Counted from the first letter of the stretch, positions 1 to 9,591 are shown. The stretch: DNA of 64,000 nucleotides from an uncultured Fluviicola sp. (GCF_946478805.1 NZ_CAMLDC010000017.1:1-64000); one strand, 5' to 3'. Made by a program: numbers and translations. Notes: generated by a model from the letters alone, not told the origin.

Positions 1-25
1 AGGAGTTCGATTCTCCTATGGGCTG
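1..25 (+). tRNA. 3' end of a tRNA, cut by the window edge
   Basis: The first 17 bases form a standard T arm: stem AGGAG/CTCCT around a seven-base loop TTCGATT. The next seven bases (ATGGGCT) fit the 3' acceptor strand and G25 fits the discriminator. CCA is not encoded. The anticodon lies outside the window, so the isotype is unknown. The G discriminator would suit tRNA-Glu, among others, but this is only a guess. Confidence 0.7.
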
Positions 26-54
26 CAAACTTTAGTTTATAATAAAAGAAAAAG

Positions 55-306
55 ATGGCAAATCATAAGTCAGCACAAAAAAGAATTCGTTCCAACGATG
101 TTAAACGTCTACGTAACAAGTACCAACACAAAACAACTCGTAACGCAGTACGTAAACTTCGTTCTTTGAAAGATAAGAAAGAGGCAAGCGATTTGTTGCC
201 ACTTGTAGCATCTATGTTGGACAAATTGGCAAAACGCAATATCATTCACAAAAACAAGGCTGCAAACTTGAAATCAGGTTTGACGCTTTCTGTGAACAAA
301 TTATAA
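55..306 (+). CDS. rpsT: 30S ribosomal protein S20
   Basis: This 83-residue basic protein begins [10 protein letters not shown] and is rich in Lys and Arg throughout, which is the usual form and length of S20. S20 binds 16S rRNA early in assembly of the small subunit. The start at 55 is the first ATG after the preceding tRNA, and the purine-rich run just before it (AAAAGAAAAAG) may help ribosome binding. It lies 30 bases behind the tRNA and could be co-transcribed with it. A strong terminator follows the stop codon, so it is probably the last gene of its transcript. Confidence 0.97.
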   Translation: MANHKSAQKRIRSNDVKRLRNKYQHKTTRNAVRKLRSLKDKKEASDLLPLVASMLDKLAKRNIIHKNKAANLKSGLTLSVNKL

Positions 307-324
307 GAATTTCATTCAAAATGA

Positions 325-361
325 AAAAGGTCTTGTTTGCCAATGGCGATAAGACCTTTTT
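325..361 (+). terminator. Rho-independent terminator after rpsT
   Basis: Arms AAAAGGTCTT (325-334) and AAGACCTTTT (351-360) pair perfectly over 10 bp, and T-rich sequence follows. The hairpin sits 18 bases after the rpsT stop and before the porin gene, which therefore probably has its own promoter. Confidence 0.85.
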
Positions 362-379
362 GTGTTTTTATAAAGTTTC

Positions 380-2089
380 ATGAAGAAATGGGCTTTGTTC
401 ATACTCTTTGCGCCTTTTTGCCAGCTTATCAGTTCGGCACAATCCCCCTTTGGAAACTACTTCCAGGACTCGCTTAAACCGGGGCATCGCATTTCAGGAA
501 AGCTGGATTCGGTAGATGTAAACCTCTCATATTATCAACATACGCTTCCCGGAGATTTCAACCCTTTCACATTCAACTTCTCTTACTCGGATCTGAATAC
601 TTCCTGGCTTAAACCCCAAGCCAGAAGATTTTCCGCCATTCCGCACATTGCTTTTGAGTATTCCATGGGATCCAGATTAGATCAACTTGGAAAAATCACT
701 TACACGCAGGCAATCGATTCGAATACCTTTATCCAATTTGATTATATCAGAAGGAGTAACGGCGGGAATCTAAGGAATTCCGGTTTTGAGCGAAATACGG
801 TTCAGCTCGGATTAATGCATCGCTCCAAATACTACGGAACAATCCTGGATGTTTCTTTCTATGGAAATAGCAATCAATTCGGGAATGGCCTGATTGGCGA
901 TTCGGTAAGGACAGACATTCCAATCCTATTGCAGGAAGTTGAAAAAGAGAATGCAGGAAATAAAACCAAGGAACTTCACATCGATTGGAAAAATTACATC
1001 TCTTTTACCAAGGACTCACTCCAAAAGATCGGAGTGATCCTCCAGCCAAGACTGGATATTAAGAATCAACGTTATTTTGAAAGAGACACAGTCGAAAAGA
1101 TTTATGGGTTCTCTAATTTCGATACAATAAATACCTACGATTACTGGGAGTTGTCCTCATTGAAATTAAACGGTGGAGTGTTTTACAAGAACCAGGGTTT
1201 CAACATTGAGGCTGGACTGGGCACACGTTATTGGGATTATGACAATATGGTAATCCATCAAGATACAACAGAAGTATCCGGATTTGCCGCCTTGGACCTG
1301 AATGTGAAAGGATACACCCTGAATGCTTTGGCAAATTATACTTTTGTCGGTGCCAATGGCGAAACAAAAATTTTGGCAGATCTTAAAAAGTCTTTCCGGA
1401 CCAATATGTTTTCGGTGAATGCCGGGTTTATCAGGCAATATCCTGAAAACTACCAACGTTCATATTATGGAAATACCCTGGTTTACAATTGGGGAAATAA
1501 AATCTTAGGTACACGTACCACTTTGAAATTGAATTGGAATAACAAAAATCGTTTTGTTCCTTTCTTCTTACAAGCATTCATGGAGAATAATTCAAAAATG
1601 CCTGTATTTATTCAAGACAAATGGAGACAGGATACCTTGACATCTTTGAATATACTAGGAGTTCAGGCAGGTTTTGAATACAGCTTTAAAAAACTGTTGA
1701 TCCAAGGAAGAGCAAGCTATCGCGAGAGCACCGGGAATTTGCTTCCCAATTGGTTGATTTCAGGAAGGATTGCTTACAATGGCGGACTATTTAAGGCTAA
1801 AAAACTAAAAACAGTAACAGGTATAGAAGTTGGCTACATCAGCCATTATCAATTGATTGATTTTGTTCCCCAAATCAATACTTATTCGCTGTTGAATACA
1901 GGGCAACAATTCCGTGATATGATGAAACTGCACTTCTTCAGTCAGTTTGATCTTGGATATTTCAGATGGTTTGTCCGTGTAGAAAATATCGAGCAAACTT
2001 TTGTAAAACCAGGAAATTTCGAAGGATTGGGTTATCCTGTTACGCGTCTCCAATTCCGGTTTGGCGTTTCCTGGGATTTTTTCAATTAA
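380..2089 (+). CDS. putative outer-membrane porin (Porin_10-like beta-barrel)
   Basis: This 569-residue protein has an N-terminal signal peptide (MKKWALFILFAPFCQLISSAQ). The rest is rich in alternating aromatic and polar strands, such as IQFDYIRRSNG and TILDVSFYGNSNQFG, and ends in aromatic residues (VSWDFFN), as outer-membrane barrels do. Length and layout match the Bacteroidota 'putative porin' family. The substrate cannot be told from sequence. It stands alone between the rpsT terminator and fabG. I saw no clear TAnnTTTG promoter element in the short gap upstream. Confidence is high that it is an outer-membrane barrel, and lower for true porin function. Confidence 0.8.
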   Translation: MKKWALFILFAPFCQLISSAQSPFGNYFQDSLKPGHRISGKLDSVDVNLSYYQHTLPGDFNPFTFNFSYSDLNTSWLKPQARRFSAIPHIAFEYSMGSRLDQLGKITYTQAIDSNTFIQFDYIRRSNGGNLRNSGFERNTVQLGLMHRSKYYGTILDVSFYGNSNQFGNGLIGDSVRTDIPILLQEVEKENAGNKTKELHIDWKNYISFTKDSLQKIGVILQPRLDIKNQRYFERDTVEKIYGFSNFDTINTYDYWELSSLKLNGGVFYKNQGFNIEAGLGTRYWDYDNMVIHQDTTEVSGFAALDLNVKGYTLNALANYTFVGANGETKILADLKKSFRTNMFSVNAGFIRQYPENYQRSYYGNTLVYNWGNKILGTRTTLKLNWNNKNRFVPFFLQAFMENNSKMPVFIQDKWRQDTLTSLNILGVQAGFEYSFKKLLIQGRASYRESTGNLLPNWLISGRIAYNGGLFKAKKLKTVTGIEVGYISHYQLIDFVPQINTYSLLNTGQQFRDMMKLHFFSQFDLGYFRWFVRVENIEQTFVKPGNFEGLGYPVTRLQFRFGVSWDFFN

Positions 2090-2118
2090 ATCAGAGGTCC
2101 GGTTAAGTTCAAAAGAGA

Positions 2119-2156
2119 TTCAAAAGTTCAACATTTAAACTCTTTAAACTTTTGAA
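2119..2156. repeat. inverted repeat between the porin gene and fabG
   Basis: Arms TTCAAAAGTT (2119-2128) and AACTTTTGAA (2147-2156) are perfect 10-bp inverted repeats around an 18-base loop that itself holds TTTAAA words. Further TTCAAAAG and TTTGAAC words flank it on both sides (about 2107-2166). It has no T run, so it is a weak terminator at best. It may belong to a family of short intergenic repeats. Confidence 0.5.
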
Positions 2157-2198
2157 CATTTGAACCTTTCGTTGGGGATAAGTTCATCTTTCATTTCG

Positions 2199-2228
2199 TT
2201 TGTATCCAAGAAACCTTTCCTATATTTG
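2199..2228 (+). promoter_or_regulatory. Bacteroidota-type promoter of fabG
   Basis: TTTG (2199-2202) and TATATTTG (2221-2228) are separated by 18 bases and match the known Bacteroidota pattern of a TTG/TTTG -33 box and a TAnnTTTG -7 box. Transcription would begin near 2235, which rules out the upstream in-frame ATG at 2160 and supports the fabG start at 2247. Confidence 0.75.
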
Positions 2229-2246
2229 AAGACCAAAAAAAAATAC

Positions 2247-2993
2247 ATGGGATTATTAGATAATAAAGTGGTATTAATTACTGGGGCATCCAGGGGGATC
2301 GGTAAATCAATTGCAGAGGAATGTGTGAAGCAAGGAGCAAAAGTTGCTTTCACCTATTTATCTTCAGAAGAAAAAGCACGTGCATTGGAAGCGGAATTAA
2401 CTGCAAATGGAGGTGTGGCTATCGGATTCAAATCGGATGCTGCAAATTTCGACCAGGCACAGAAATTAGTTGACGATGTGGTGGAGAAATTCGGGACGAT
2501 TGACGTTCTTGTAAATAATGCCGGAATTACACGTGACACACTTTTAATGCGCATGACAGAGGAACAGTGGGACGAGGTAATCAATACAAATTTGAAATCT
2601 GCATTCAATTTAACGAAAGCTGTTCAACGCCCGATGTTAAAAGCCCGTTCAGGATCAATCATCAATATGTCATCTGTTGTCGGAGTTAGCGGAAATGCAG
2701 GTCAGGCAAATTATGCAGCTTCCAAAGCCGGTTTGATCGGATTTACGAAATCCGTAGGTCAGGAATTGGGTTCCAGAAATATCCGTTGCAATGCAATTGC
2801 TCCGGGATTCATCGAAACGGAAATGACCGGTGCATTGGATCAGAAAGTAGTGGAGGAGTGGAGAAATTCAATTCCGTTAAAAAGAGGTGGCCAACCGATT
2901 GATGTTGCAAATGCAGTAGTTTTCCTGGCTTCAGATATGTCTGCATATATTACAGGACAAACAATTCACGTTTGTGGAGGAATGTTGATGTAA
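2247..2993 (+). CDS. fabG: 3-oxoacyl-[acyl-carrier-protein] reductase
   Basis: This 248-residue short-chain dehydrogenase has the classical FabG layout: NADP-binding TGASRGIG near residues 11-18, the NNAG motif near the middle, and the catalytic Ser...Tyr-x3-Lys set (SSVVG followed by YAASK). The C terminus ends in GGMLM, as is usual for FabG. It reduces 3-oxoacyl-ACP in fatty acid elongation in the cytoplasm. The reading frame extends upstream to an ATG at 2160, but a promoter -7 box at 2221-2228 lies between the two, and family members begin MGLLxxK, so 2247 is preferred. It is monocistronic, ending at a bidirectional terminator. Confidence 0.93.
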   Translation: MGLLDNKVVLITGASRGIGKSIAEECVKQGAKVAFTYLSSEEKARALEAELTANGGVAIGFKSDAANFDQAQKLVDDVVEKFGTIDVLVNNAGITRDTLLMRMTEEQWDEVINTNLKSAFNLTKAVQRPMLKARSGSIINMSSVVGVSGNAGQANYAASKAGLIGFTKSVGQELGSRNIRCNAIAPGFIETEMTGALDQKVVEEWRNSIPLKRGGQPIDVANAVVFLASDMSAYITGQTIHVCGGMLM

Positions 2994-3010
2994 TTCAAAT
3001 TATATAGATA

Positions 3011-3045
3011 AAAAAATCCCGATTCTTTGGAATCGGGATTTTTTT
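3011..3045. terminator. bidirectional terminator between fabG and the T9SS protein gene
   Basis: Fifteen-base arms (3011-3025 and 3030-3044) pair perfectly around a TTTG loop. The run of As on the left and of Ts on the right make the hairpin a terminator for both converging genes. Confidence 0.92.
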
Positions 3046-3050
3046 ATGCT

Positions 3051-5117
3051 TTAGTATTTGATAAATTTCAGATAGTTATTCCCTTTCTCTGAAGTAACCT
3101 GCACCAGGTAGACACCATCCGGGAGTTGAGAAATATTCATTTCAATCGTTTTAGCCGAATTATTTCCAATTCTGTTAACCGGCACAATATCTCCGTTTAA
3201 GGATAATACCTGAATAGAATAATTTTCAAGCGGTTCTTCAGAAACTAGTTTCACAGATTCGTACGCCGGGTTCGGGTAGATACTCCAATCCGTGCCTTTT
3301 ACGGACTCACTTAAATGGAGAGAGAAAATACTCGTACAAGATGATGTGTCGGAACATCCATTTTGCGTAATGATTACTGCATAGTTGCCATTTACAGAGG
3401 GAGAGAAGCTTTGATTTGTTGCTCCGGGTATCGGCGAATTTCCTAAATCACAATTAATCCATTGGTATGCAGCTCCACTTACTTCTGCGGAAAGTGTCAA
3501 ATTGTTTTCTGTGACAGAAGTATTTGGATTAATAGTTAAATCCAAAATCACTATTGAGTCACAGCCTTCATCATTTGACAATGTGTGTGAATATATTCCG
3601 GAATTACTATAAACAGTATTGTTTGCTGCCCAGGTATAACTGTTACATTCACTTGCATTTTCAATAGAACCATTGCTACAGTCATTCATTTTAAGTACGT
3701 ATTGGAGTGCTGTTGAAGCAGGCGGTGTTACATTAAAAACTCCGGTACCCGGCTGAAAATCAATGCTCTGATCAAAAATACCGAAGGTGTAAAAAGAATG
3801 ATCCAATCCGAAACAAAGCGGGTTATTTCCTATATAATACCCGGAACGCCCTAGTTCAAAAACATAAGACAGTTCACCGGAAGGATTCAATTTTCGAATA
3901 TAATACGACATGTCACCATTACTATTTAGGGTAACTGTGTCTACGCCCGGATCAAAATCCATTGTTCCTCTAAATGTTCCTGAAGTATAGATATTTCCAT
4001 AATTATCCACGAGGAAATCGTCAATACTGCGTGTTGTACCGGGAACAGTAAGATCGAGAGGGGCATCGGTAATAACCCACAAGAACTCACAATTATTCGT
4101 GTATTTTGCAGTAAACTGCTTTCCTCCGTCTGTTAGAATGTATTGATTGGAAGACGGATCAAAATCCATCGTGTCGGAACCAAAATAACCTAAAACAGAA
4201 AGGTTCCCCAAATAATCTACTTCAATCTCAAGGGCACGATCACCGCTTGCACCTCCAATTACTTTTGCCCAAATCAATTCTCCATGAGGATTAAACTTAC
4301 TCAATATAGCATCTTCATTTCCGTTCGTTGGATAAAGGAGTGTATCGATTCCCGGGTCAACATCCGTGGAGCCAATAAAGGAACCTGCAAAATAAATGTT
4401 TCCCTGAGCATCGCGATCGTGGTCATGAAAATAATCCGTAAACTGTCCTCCCCAGGATTTCAACCATTGATAATTCAGTCCGCTATCAAGATCAATGAGG
4501 AAATGATCTTTTCCCCAGGCGGTTTTAGTTTCTCCGGAAATAAAAGTAGCTGCATTTCCATAATTCCCTCCAATGGTAGTTTCACCATTTGCCATTACAT
4601 GCAAGCTGAAATTATAGATTAAAGAACCTTCCATCAGTTTTTTTCCAGCCAGAAAATTACCAGAAGGATCCAGCTTTATTAGAAAAATTGCATCTGAACT
4701 AGTGGTGGTAAGATTAAACACGTTGGTTCCGGGATCGAAATCTTCAGTGCCTCCAAATTTCCCCATCATGTAAATGTTAGCGGAAGAATCTGGCATCAAT
4801 TCGTAAAAACCCCCGTCAATTGATTCAAAGCTCCATTGCTTTACCCACAAGAAATGACCGTTACTGTCAAATTTACATAGAAAGTTATCCGCATTACTGG
4901 AACCACCCATACTCGTAAGAATAACACTTCCCGGACCCGGATCAAAATCGTTTGAACCGTAAAATGATCCTGTCATGTAGATATCCCCGTTCATATCTGA
5001 AGCCAGTAGTTCGCCACTAACATTTTCACTGGAATTTAGCCACTCCAAAGTGGGAAGTTGGCTGTAACTAAAAATGGATAATTGCAGAAGTGCAATCGTC
5101 AAAAGTGACTTAAGCAT
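3051..5117 (-). CDS. secreted beta-propeller-like repeat protein with T9SS type A sorting domain
   Basis: This 688-residue protein starts with a signal peptide (MLKSLLTIALLQLSIFSYSQ). The body is a set of repeats of about 50 residues carrying the motif DFDPG and phrases such as GNIYxxGxF, like SBBP-type beta-propeller repeats. A region around CNSYTW...GCDSI follows, and then a C-terminal Por-secretion tail (WSIYPNPA...GVYLVQV...KFIKY). The type IX system recognises this tail and anchors or releases the protein at the cell surface. It lies 37 bases downstream of the ABC transporter gene with no clear promoter, so it may end that operon. Its function is unknown; adhesion or surface display would fit. 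Confidence 0.8.
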   Translation of the reverse strand: MLKSLLTIALLQLSIFSYSQLPTLEWLNSSENVSGELLASDMNGDIYMTGSFYGSNDFDPGPGSVILTSMGGSSNADNFLCKFDSNGHFLWVKQWSFESIDGGFYELMPDSSANIYMMGKFGGTEDFDPGTNVFNLTTTSSDAIFLIKLDPSGNFLAGKKLMEGSLIYNFSLHVMANGETTIGGNYGNAATFISGETKTAWGKDHFLIDLDSGLNYQWLKSWGGQFTDYFHDHDRDAQGNIYFAGSFIGSTDVDPGIDTLLYPTNGNEDAILSKFNPHGELIWAKVIGGASGDRALEIEVDYLGNLSVLGYFGSDTMDFDPSSNQYILTDGGKQFTAKYTNNCEFLWVITDAPLDLTVPGTTRSIDDFLVDNYGNIYTSGTFRGTMDFDPGVDTVTLNSNGDMSYYIRKLNPSGELSYVFELGRSGYYIGNNPLCFGLDHSFYTFGIFDQSIDFQPGTGVFNVTPPASTALQYVLKMNDCSNGSIENASECNSYTWAANNTVYSNSGIYSHTLSNDEGCDSIVILDLTINPNTSVTENNLTLSAEVSGAAYQWINCDLGNSPIPGATNQSFSPSVNGNYAVIITQNGCSDTSSCTSIFSLHLSESVKGTDWSIYPNPAYESVKLVSEEPLENYSIQVLSLNGDIVPVNRIGNNSAKTIEMNISQLPDGVYLVQVTSEKGNNYLKFIKY

Positions 5118-5154
5118 TGTTTTAGGTTTAAGATTAATTATTCAAAACGATTAT

Positions 5155-8100
5155 TTAAGCGTTATTCGATTTAACCCGGGAGAAAATCCCCAAAAACTTT
5201 CGAAGAATATCGTAATAAAGGGCAACAATCATCAGGACAGTCATTCCCCACAAGACCAGCACATTTGCAAGGAAAGTACTCATTGGGATACCGAACCAAT
5301 ACTTCTTGCAGGTATAAAAAGGTGCATCCAATAAGCGCGTATTCTTTTGATCCATATAAAGCGGATCGTCCTTTTGAATCAATTCATCATCTGTAATAAT
5401 GATCTTCTGAACTTCCGAGCGATTGGTCACCAAATCCTGTAAACTTTCATTAACATATGCTTCCTGGGATGCTTCGTAGTTTTTCTCTCCCATTGCCAAT
5501 ACCAATTTATCCAGATCTTCGGTAGCAGAATTGTAAGTTACATTGTATTGTTTTTTCATCATTTCCAAGAAAGCACCGATATTGAATTGTACTTCCTGAA
5601 CGGATGATTTTCCTTTTTGCAATTTATTCAATCCTGCAATACAGTCTTTGCATTCCAAATTGGACCAATTGGAGATTTCTTTTTCAACTTCATTCGTCAA
5701 AATGCGTTTCGCCTTTTCAAAATCGGCCAAAGATGATTTTTTATCTGCCAGGATAGTCAATTGGTTTTTCATTTCCGGAATCCAGTAGTCCCGTTTCCAG
5801 CTTGCATTACTCTGGCTTTGATGCAAAGCAAACTGCCTGCTCTCATGTTCGTTATCTGTTGCCTGAACCACTGCAAGTGCTTCGTAAGCCCAGCGGGAAG
5901 CCATTGCATTTCCAACCCAAGGAACTTCATTGTTCGATGAGAAAATAGGGTGGAGCTTATCGAATTTCACAATCACCCCGGAAAAGATCAACTGAGGGAT
6001 AATCAGCAAAGGAACAATGATGTAAATAACTTTTGCGGAGTTGAATGCGCTGGAAATATTCAGCCCGAGAACATTGGCCATGCAGGAAGTTGAGAATAAA
6101 ATCACCCAGTATTCCCACCACAAGCCATGGATTTCAAGAATCAGGTTTCCAATCAACACAAAAAATGCTGTCTGAATAGCAGAAACTATAAACATGATCA
6201 GGATTTTCGACCATAGATAAGAACCCAAGGAAAGATTCAGGAAACTTTCCCGTTTCAGGATCTTCTTGTCCTTGATGATTTCTTCTGCAGCAACTGTCAA
6301 TCCTAAGAAAAGTGCCACTACAACAGAAATAAAGAGGTATTGCGGGATGTTTTCATTTTCATAAAACACGTAATCCTCATGTCCTTTTCCATCTGTATTG
6401 AAAAACTTGACGAAGAATGAAAGGATCGCTGCCAAAACAGGTGCTTCCAGCATGTTGATGAACATGTATTGCTTGTTTGCCAATTTACTCAAAACATCGC
6501 GCAGGAAGAAAACTTTGAATTGTTTGATCTTATTTGCAATGCGGGAAGTCCCTTTGATCGGCGTCACAATTTCCGCGATGTCATTCCCTTTCGAATTGGT
6601 CAGGTAACGTTCATTCCATTCCCTCGGGCTTACTTTACGGACCTTTGTCTGGTTTCCGTACTCATCAACCACTTTGGATTCAATGATGTTGAAAATCTGC
6701 TCCGGGTTTACATTACCACAAATCGGACATTCGCGCTCATTTGCATTTACGTGATGAACATGTGTTTTAAAGTAAACAACCGCATCAATCGGGTTTCCAT
6801 CAAAAATCGGGTAACCTCCCTGATCCAAGATCAGAAGCTTGTCAAACATCTTGAAAATCTCAGAAGAAGGTTGGTGGATCACAACAAAAATCAACTTTCC
6901 TTTTAAAGAAAGTTCTTTGAGCATATCCATGATATTTTCAGAATCGCGTGAAGAAAGCCCGGATGTCGGTTCGTCCACAAACATAACTGCCGGTTCACGG
7001 ATCAATTCGAGTGCTATATTCAACCGCTTACGTTGTCCACCGGAAATTGTTTTTTCCAACGGACTTCCCACTTTCAGGTGTTTCGCATCTCCCAAACCGA
7101 TATCGGAAAGCAGGTCCAGCACTTTTTTCTTTAATTGAGATTCAGATAAGTCGTTGAAACACAATTTGGCATTGAAGTACAGGTTTTGAAACACTGTCAA
7201 TTCTTCAATCAGCAAATCATCCTGTGAAACGAAACCGATAACTCCTTCCAATTTTGATTTCTCGCGATGCAAATCCACACCATTGATTGTGACTGCGCCA
7301 TGAGAAGGGGCATAGTTTCCATTCAGTACATTCAGGAATGTGGATTTCCCAGCTCCCGAACCACCCATTACACCTAGCAATTTACCGGATTGTTCAATAA
7401 AATTGATTTCGTGCAGACCGATCTTGCCACTATTGAAGTGGAATTGTAAGTGATCGACTTTGAAAGTGATCTTTTCCTGATTTGCATCGTTCAGGAATCT
7501 CGAGATTACATCACTGTAATAAATCGGTGCGGATTTATTGGTTCGTAGGGCGGATCCCTGATTTAATATATGTCTTCTTTCATTGGAAACGATCTGTCCA
7601 TTCAAAATCAACTCGTCATGTCCGAAATACTTAAAGAATAAGATGTTGACACTTTCCACCCGGATAACCGAGATAGATCCTTCCAAACCATCCAATTTTA
7701 TCAGTTTGGCGTGAGCAAGCTCTATCGGTTTCTCGGTGATGTACATGAAGTGTTCATCGTCAAGGATCGTTTCGCTCTTGGCTTCCACGAAGGATTTTAA
7801 CTGTTGGTACTCAAAATCAGCAATGTTGAATGATTCTGAAACGGTATGAACAAATTCCTGTTCCTGTTCGTGTACCTGGTCGTTTGCGTGGATAAAGTCG
7901 AAAATACGCAACAACACGATCATTTTTTGTCGCTGGGTAAGTTCTTCATTGATCTGGGAGCAGATTCTTAAAACCTTTACCGAGTTTACGGATGTTCTCT
8001 TGCGTTGACCGTCTTTTTTACTGGATCCTGAATGGTGAACCAATAAAAACTCATCAAACAATTGAATATACTTTTGTAGTAATTCATCATTTAATTCTGT

Positions 8101-8232
8101 CCGTAAGAATGCTTCTACAATCCGTCTGCCATTGGAACTTTCAATGGCTTCACTTGTTGGGTCTGTTACTTCATCAACCTTCGCGATAATCGCGAATAAC
8201 TGCATTAGAGCGCGGAGTATGCGTTCACTCAT
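5155..8232 (-). CDS. ABCG-type ABC transporter, fused ATPase and permease, with N-terminal helical domain
   Basis: This 1025-residue protein begins with about 160 residues of helical sequence resembling a TerB-like domain. A short region around residues 180-245 is somewhat like the FHA-type parts of eukaryotic-style ABCG relatives. The ATPase follows: Walker A GGSGAGKST (290-298), signature ISGGQ (396-400) and Walker B FVDEPTSG (about 418-425). The second half holds about six membrane segments, with a long soluble loop of roughly 200 residues between the fifth and sixth that contains a CKDC pair. The order ATPase then permease on one chain is that of ABCG half-transporters. The substrate is unknown. 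It sits behind a lipoprotein and a small secreted protein in a probable operon. Confidence 0.85.
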   Translation of the reverse strand: MSERILRALMQLFAIIAKVDEVTDPTSEAIESSNGRRIVEAFLRTELNDELLQKYIQLFDEFLLVHHSGSSKKDGQRKRTSVNSVKVLRICSQINEELTQRQKMIVLLRIFDFIHANDQVHEQEQEFVHTVSESFNIADFEYQQLKSFVEAKSETILDDEHFMYITEKPIELAHAKLIKLDGLEGSISVIRVESVNILFFKYFGHDELILNGQIVSNERRHILNQGSALRTNKSAPIYYSDVISRFLNDANQEKITFKVDHLQFHFNSGKIGLHEINFIEQSGKLLGVMGGSGAGKSTFLNVLNGNYAPSHGAVTINGVDLHREKSKLEGVIGFVSQDDLLIEELTVFQNLYFNAKLCFNDLSESQLKKKVLDLLSDIGLGDAKHLKVGSPLEKTISGGQRKRLNIALELIREPAVMFVDEPTSGLSSRDSENIMDMLKELSLKGKLIFVVIHQPSSEIFKMFDKLLILDQGGYPIFDGNPIDAVVYFKTHVHHVNANERECPICGNVNPEQIFNIIESKVVDEYGNQTKVRKVSPREWNERYLTNSKGNDIAEIVTPIKGTSRIANKIKQFKVFFLRDVLSKLANKQYMFINMLEAPVLAAILSFFVKFFNTDGKGHEDYVFYENENIPQYLFISVVVALFLGLTVAAEEIIKDKKILKRESFLNLSLGSYLWSKILIMFIVSAIQTAFFVLIGNLILEIHGLWWEYWVILFSTSCMANVLGLNISSAFNSAKVIYIIVPLLIIPQLIFSGVIVKFDKLHPIFSSNNEVPWVGNAMASRWAYEALAVVQATDNEHESRQFALHQSQSNASWKRDYWIPEMKNQLTILADKKSSLADFEKAKRILTNEVEKEISNWSNLECKDCIAGLNKLQKGKSSVQEVQFNIGAFLEMMKKQYNVTYNSATEDLDKLVLAMGEKNYEASQEAYVNESLQDLVTNRSEVQKIIITDDELIQKDDPLYMDQKNTRLLDAPFYTCKKYWFGIPMSTFLANVLVLWGMTVLMIVALYYDILRKFLGIFSRVKSNNA

Positions 8233-8259
8233 GCTTTTCTGGAATTTATTTAGTATTAA

Positions 8260-8682
8260 TTATCTCTTGAATCCGATCATCATTACGGCACAGCCTGTGA
8301 TTTTCTTATCCATGTCCAATTCCGTTTCAATAATAACTGGAATCGTTCTGGGAACTTTAAAATCCCAATAGTTTGAGTTTTTGTACTTTCTATTGGAGAA
8401 CAACAAATTGCCCTGAAGGTCTTTCACCGTAAAGATGACATATTCGTCATCTGTTCCTGCGGTAGCGGCAATTCGGTAGGTGGTACCACCGAAGAAAGTA
8501 GTCTTGAATTCTGCTTTTTCCCGGTCTAAAAATGCGGTATAAACCTGTCCGTCGGAAACAAAGTTCTTCTGTTTTCCTTTCAGAATTTCTTCGCAATCCT
8601 TCACCAAGGTTTCGCAATCCTGTGCTTTTACTCCAAATCCAACGAATAAAGTAAAAATGCTATATAGTGCTAACTTTTTCAT
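8260..8682 (-). CDS. small exported protein, unknown function
   Basis: This 140-residue protein has a signal peptide (MKKLALYSIFTLFVGFGVKAQ) and a compact, strand-rich mature part with three Cys residues. The phrase DDEYVIFTVKD suggests a small beta-sandwich. I do not recognise a named family. It lies 12 bases after a lipoprotein gene and 27 bases before the ABCG-type transporter on the same strand, so the three are probably made together and may serve the same envelope process. Confidence 0.75.
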   Translation of the reverse strand: MKKLALYSIFTLFVGFGVKAQDCETLVKDCEEILKGKQKNFVSDGQVYTAFLDREKAEFKTTFFGGTTYRIAATAGTDDEYVIFTVKDLQGNLLFSNRKYKNSNYWDFKVPRTIPVIIETELDMDKKITGCAVMMIGFKR

Positions 8683-8694
8683 AATGAGTAGGGT

Positions 8695-9591
8695 TTATTC
8701 GATTACTTTTCCTCGAATTGATTCGATTTTCTGATTAATAAAATTCAAGGTGTTCGAGTCAACGGATACAACCGTCTTATGTCTGAGAGTAGTTGTTTTT
8801 GTTTGTGCATTTGTAATTGGCTCCATGAACTCGTATTCAATCGTGATCTGATCGAAATAGAATTTCAAACCTTCCATATCGGTAATCAATTCATCCCATT
8901 CACCTTTTTTATTGTAGTCTGTAAGCAATTCAATAATGGTGTTCAGCGTTTCTGTCTGTTCGGCGATACGATCCAAAATCTTCTGGTTTGCATGTTCTTT
9001 ATTGATATTACAAGCCAAATACATGGATTCAATCCAACCACCTACAAGGATCAATGCCGAAACACTTTTTCTATTGTTCGATTTCAAGAAGTTATCAGAT
9101 TTTTTAAATGCATCCGAAACAATGACCATCATGGAATCCTTGTTTGTGGAATTTCGTTCGAAACGGGACATGAAGTCCTTGTCAAAAGCTCCTTCCAATC
9201 CCAATTTACTGGTCAATTTTTCAATTGTCGAAAGGTATTTTAAAGCAATACTGTTTTGTTTATAGATGGAAACATATCCCAAGTCAGTTCCATAAACTCC
9301 CAGGTTAAGTGCTTTCTTATACTCCGATGTATAATCACCAACGCGATCCAGATCACTCAATAAAAGTTCATTGTAGGGCGATTTTGACTCTTCCAGTAAC
9401 ATCGCCATCTGCATAGGAGACGGGATGCTGAAGATCTTATCATCAAACTTCGCATTCAGGGAGCTGTTGGGGTCAATCACCTCCTTACTTATTTCCGGCT
9501 TTTTTTCCTCCTCCGTACCACAGGAGCTAATCATAAGTACAATTCCTGTACTTATTGCGAAAGTAGTTAATAGCTTATTCATAAGTCGCAT
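8695..9591 (-). CDS. lipoprotein, unknown function, first gene of the ABC operon
   Basis: This 298-residue protein has a lipoprotein signal ending in the lipobox ISSCG. The mature part is mainly helical and has no membrane segments. An alternative start three codons in (MNKLL, at 9582) gives an equally good signal peptide, and no ribosome binding site decides between them. It is probably the first gene of an operon running through the small secreted protein to the ABC transporter. It diverges from hemB. An associated envelope component of the transporter is possible but unproven. Confidence 0.78.
   Translation of the reverse strand: MRLMNKLLTTFAISTGIVLMISSCGTEEEKKPEISKEVIDPNSSLNAKFDDKIFSIPSPMQMAMLLEESKSPYNELLLSDLDRVGDYTSEYKKALNLGVYGTDLGYVSIYKQNSIALKYLSTIEKLTSKLGLEGAFDKDFMSRFERNSTNKDSMMVIVSDAFKKSDNFLKSNNRKSVSALILVGGWIESMYLACNINKEHANQKILDRIAEQTETLNTIIELLTDYNKKGEWDELITDMEGLKFYFDQITIEYEFMEPITNAQTKTTTLRHKTVVSVDSNTLNFINQKIESIRGKVIE

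Noticed and set aside
2160..2246. Upstream in-frame start of fabG
   Set aside because: A -33/-7 promoter pair lies inside it, and FabG proteins begin at the MGLLDNK position.
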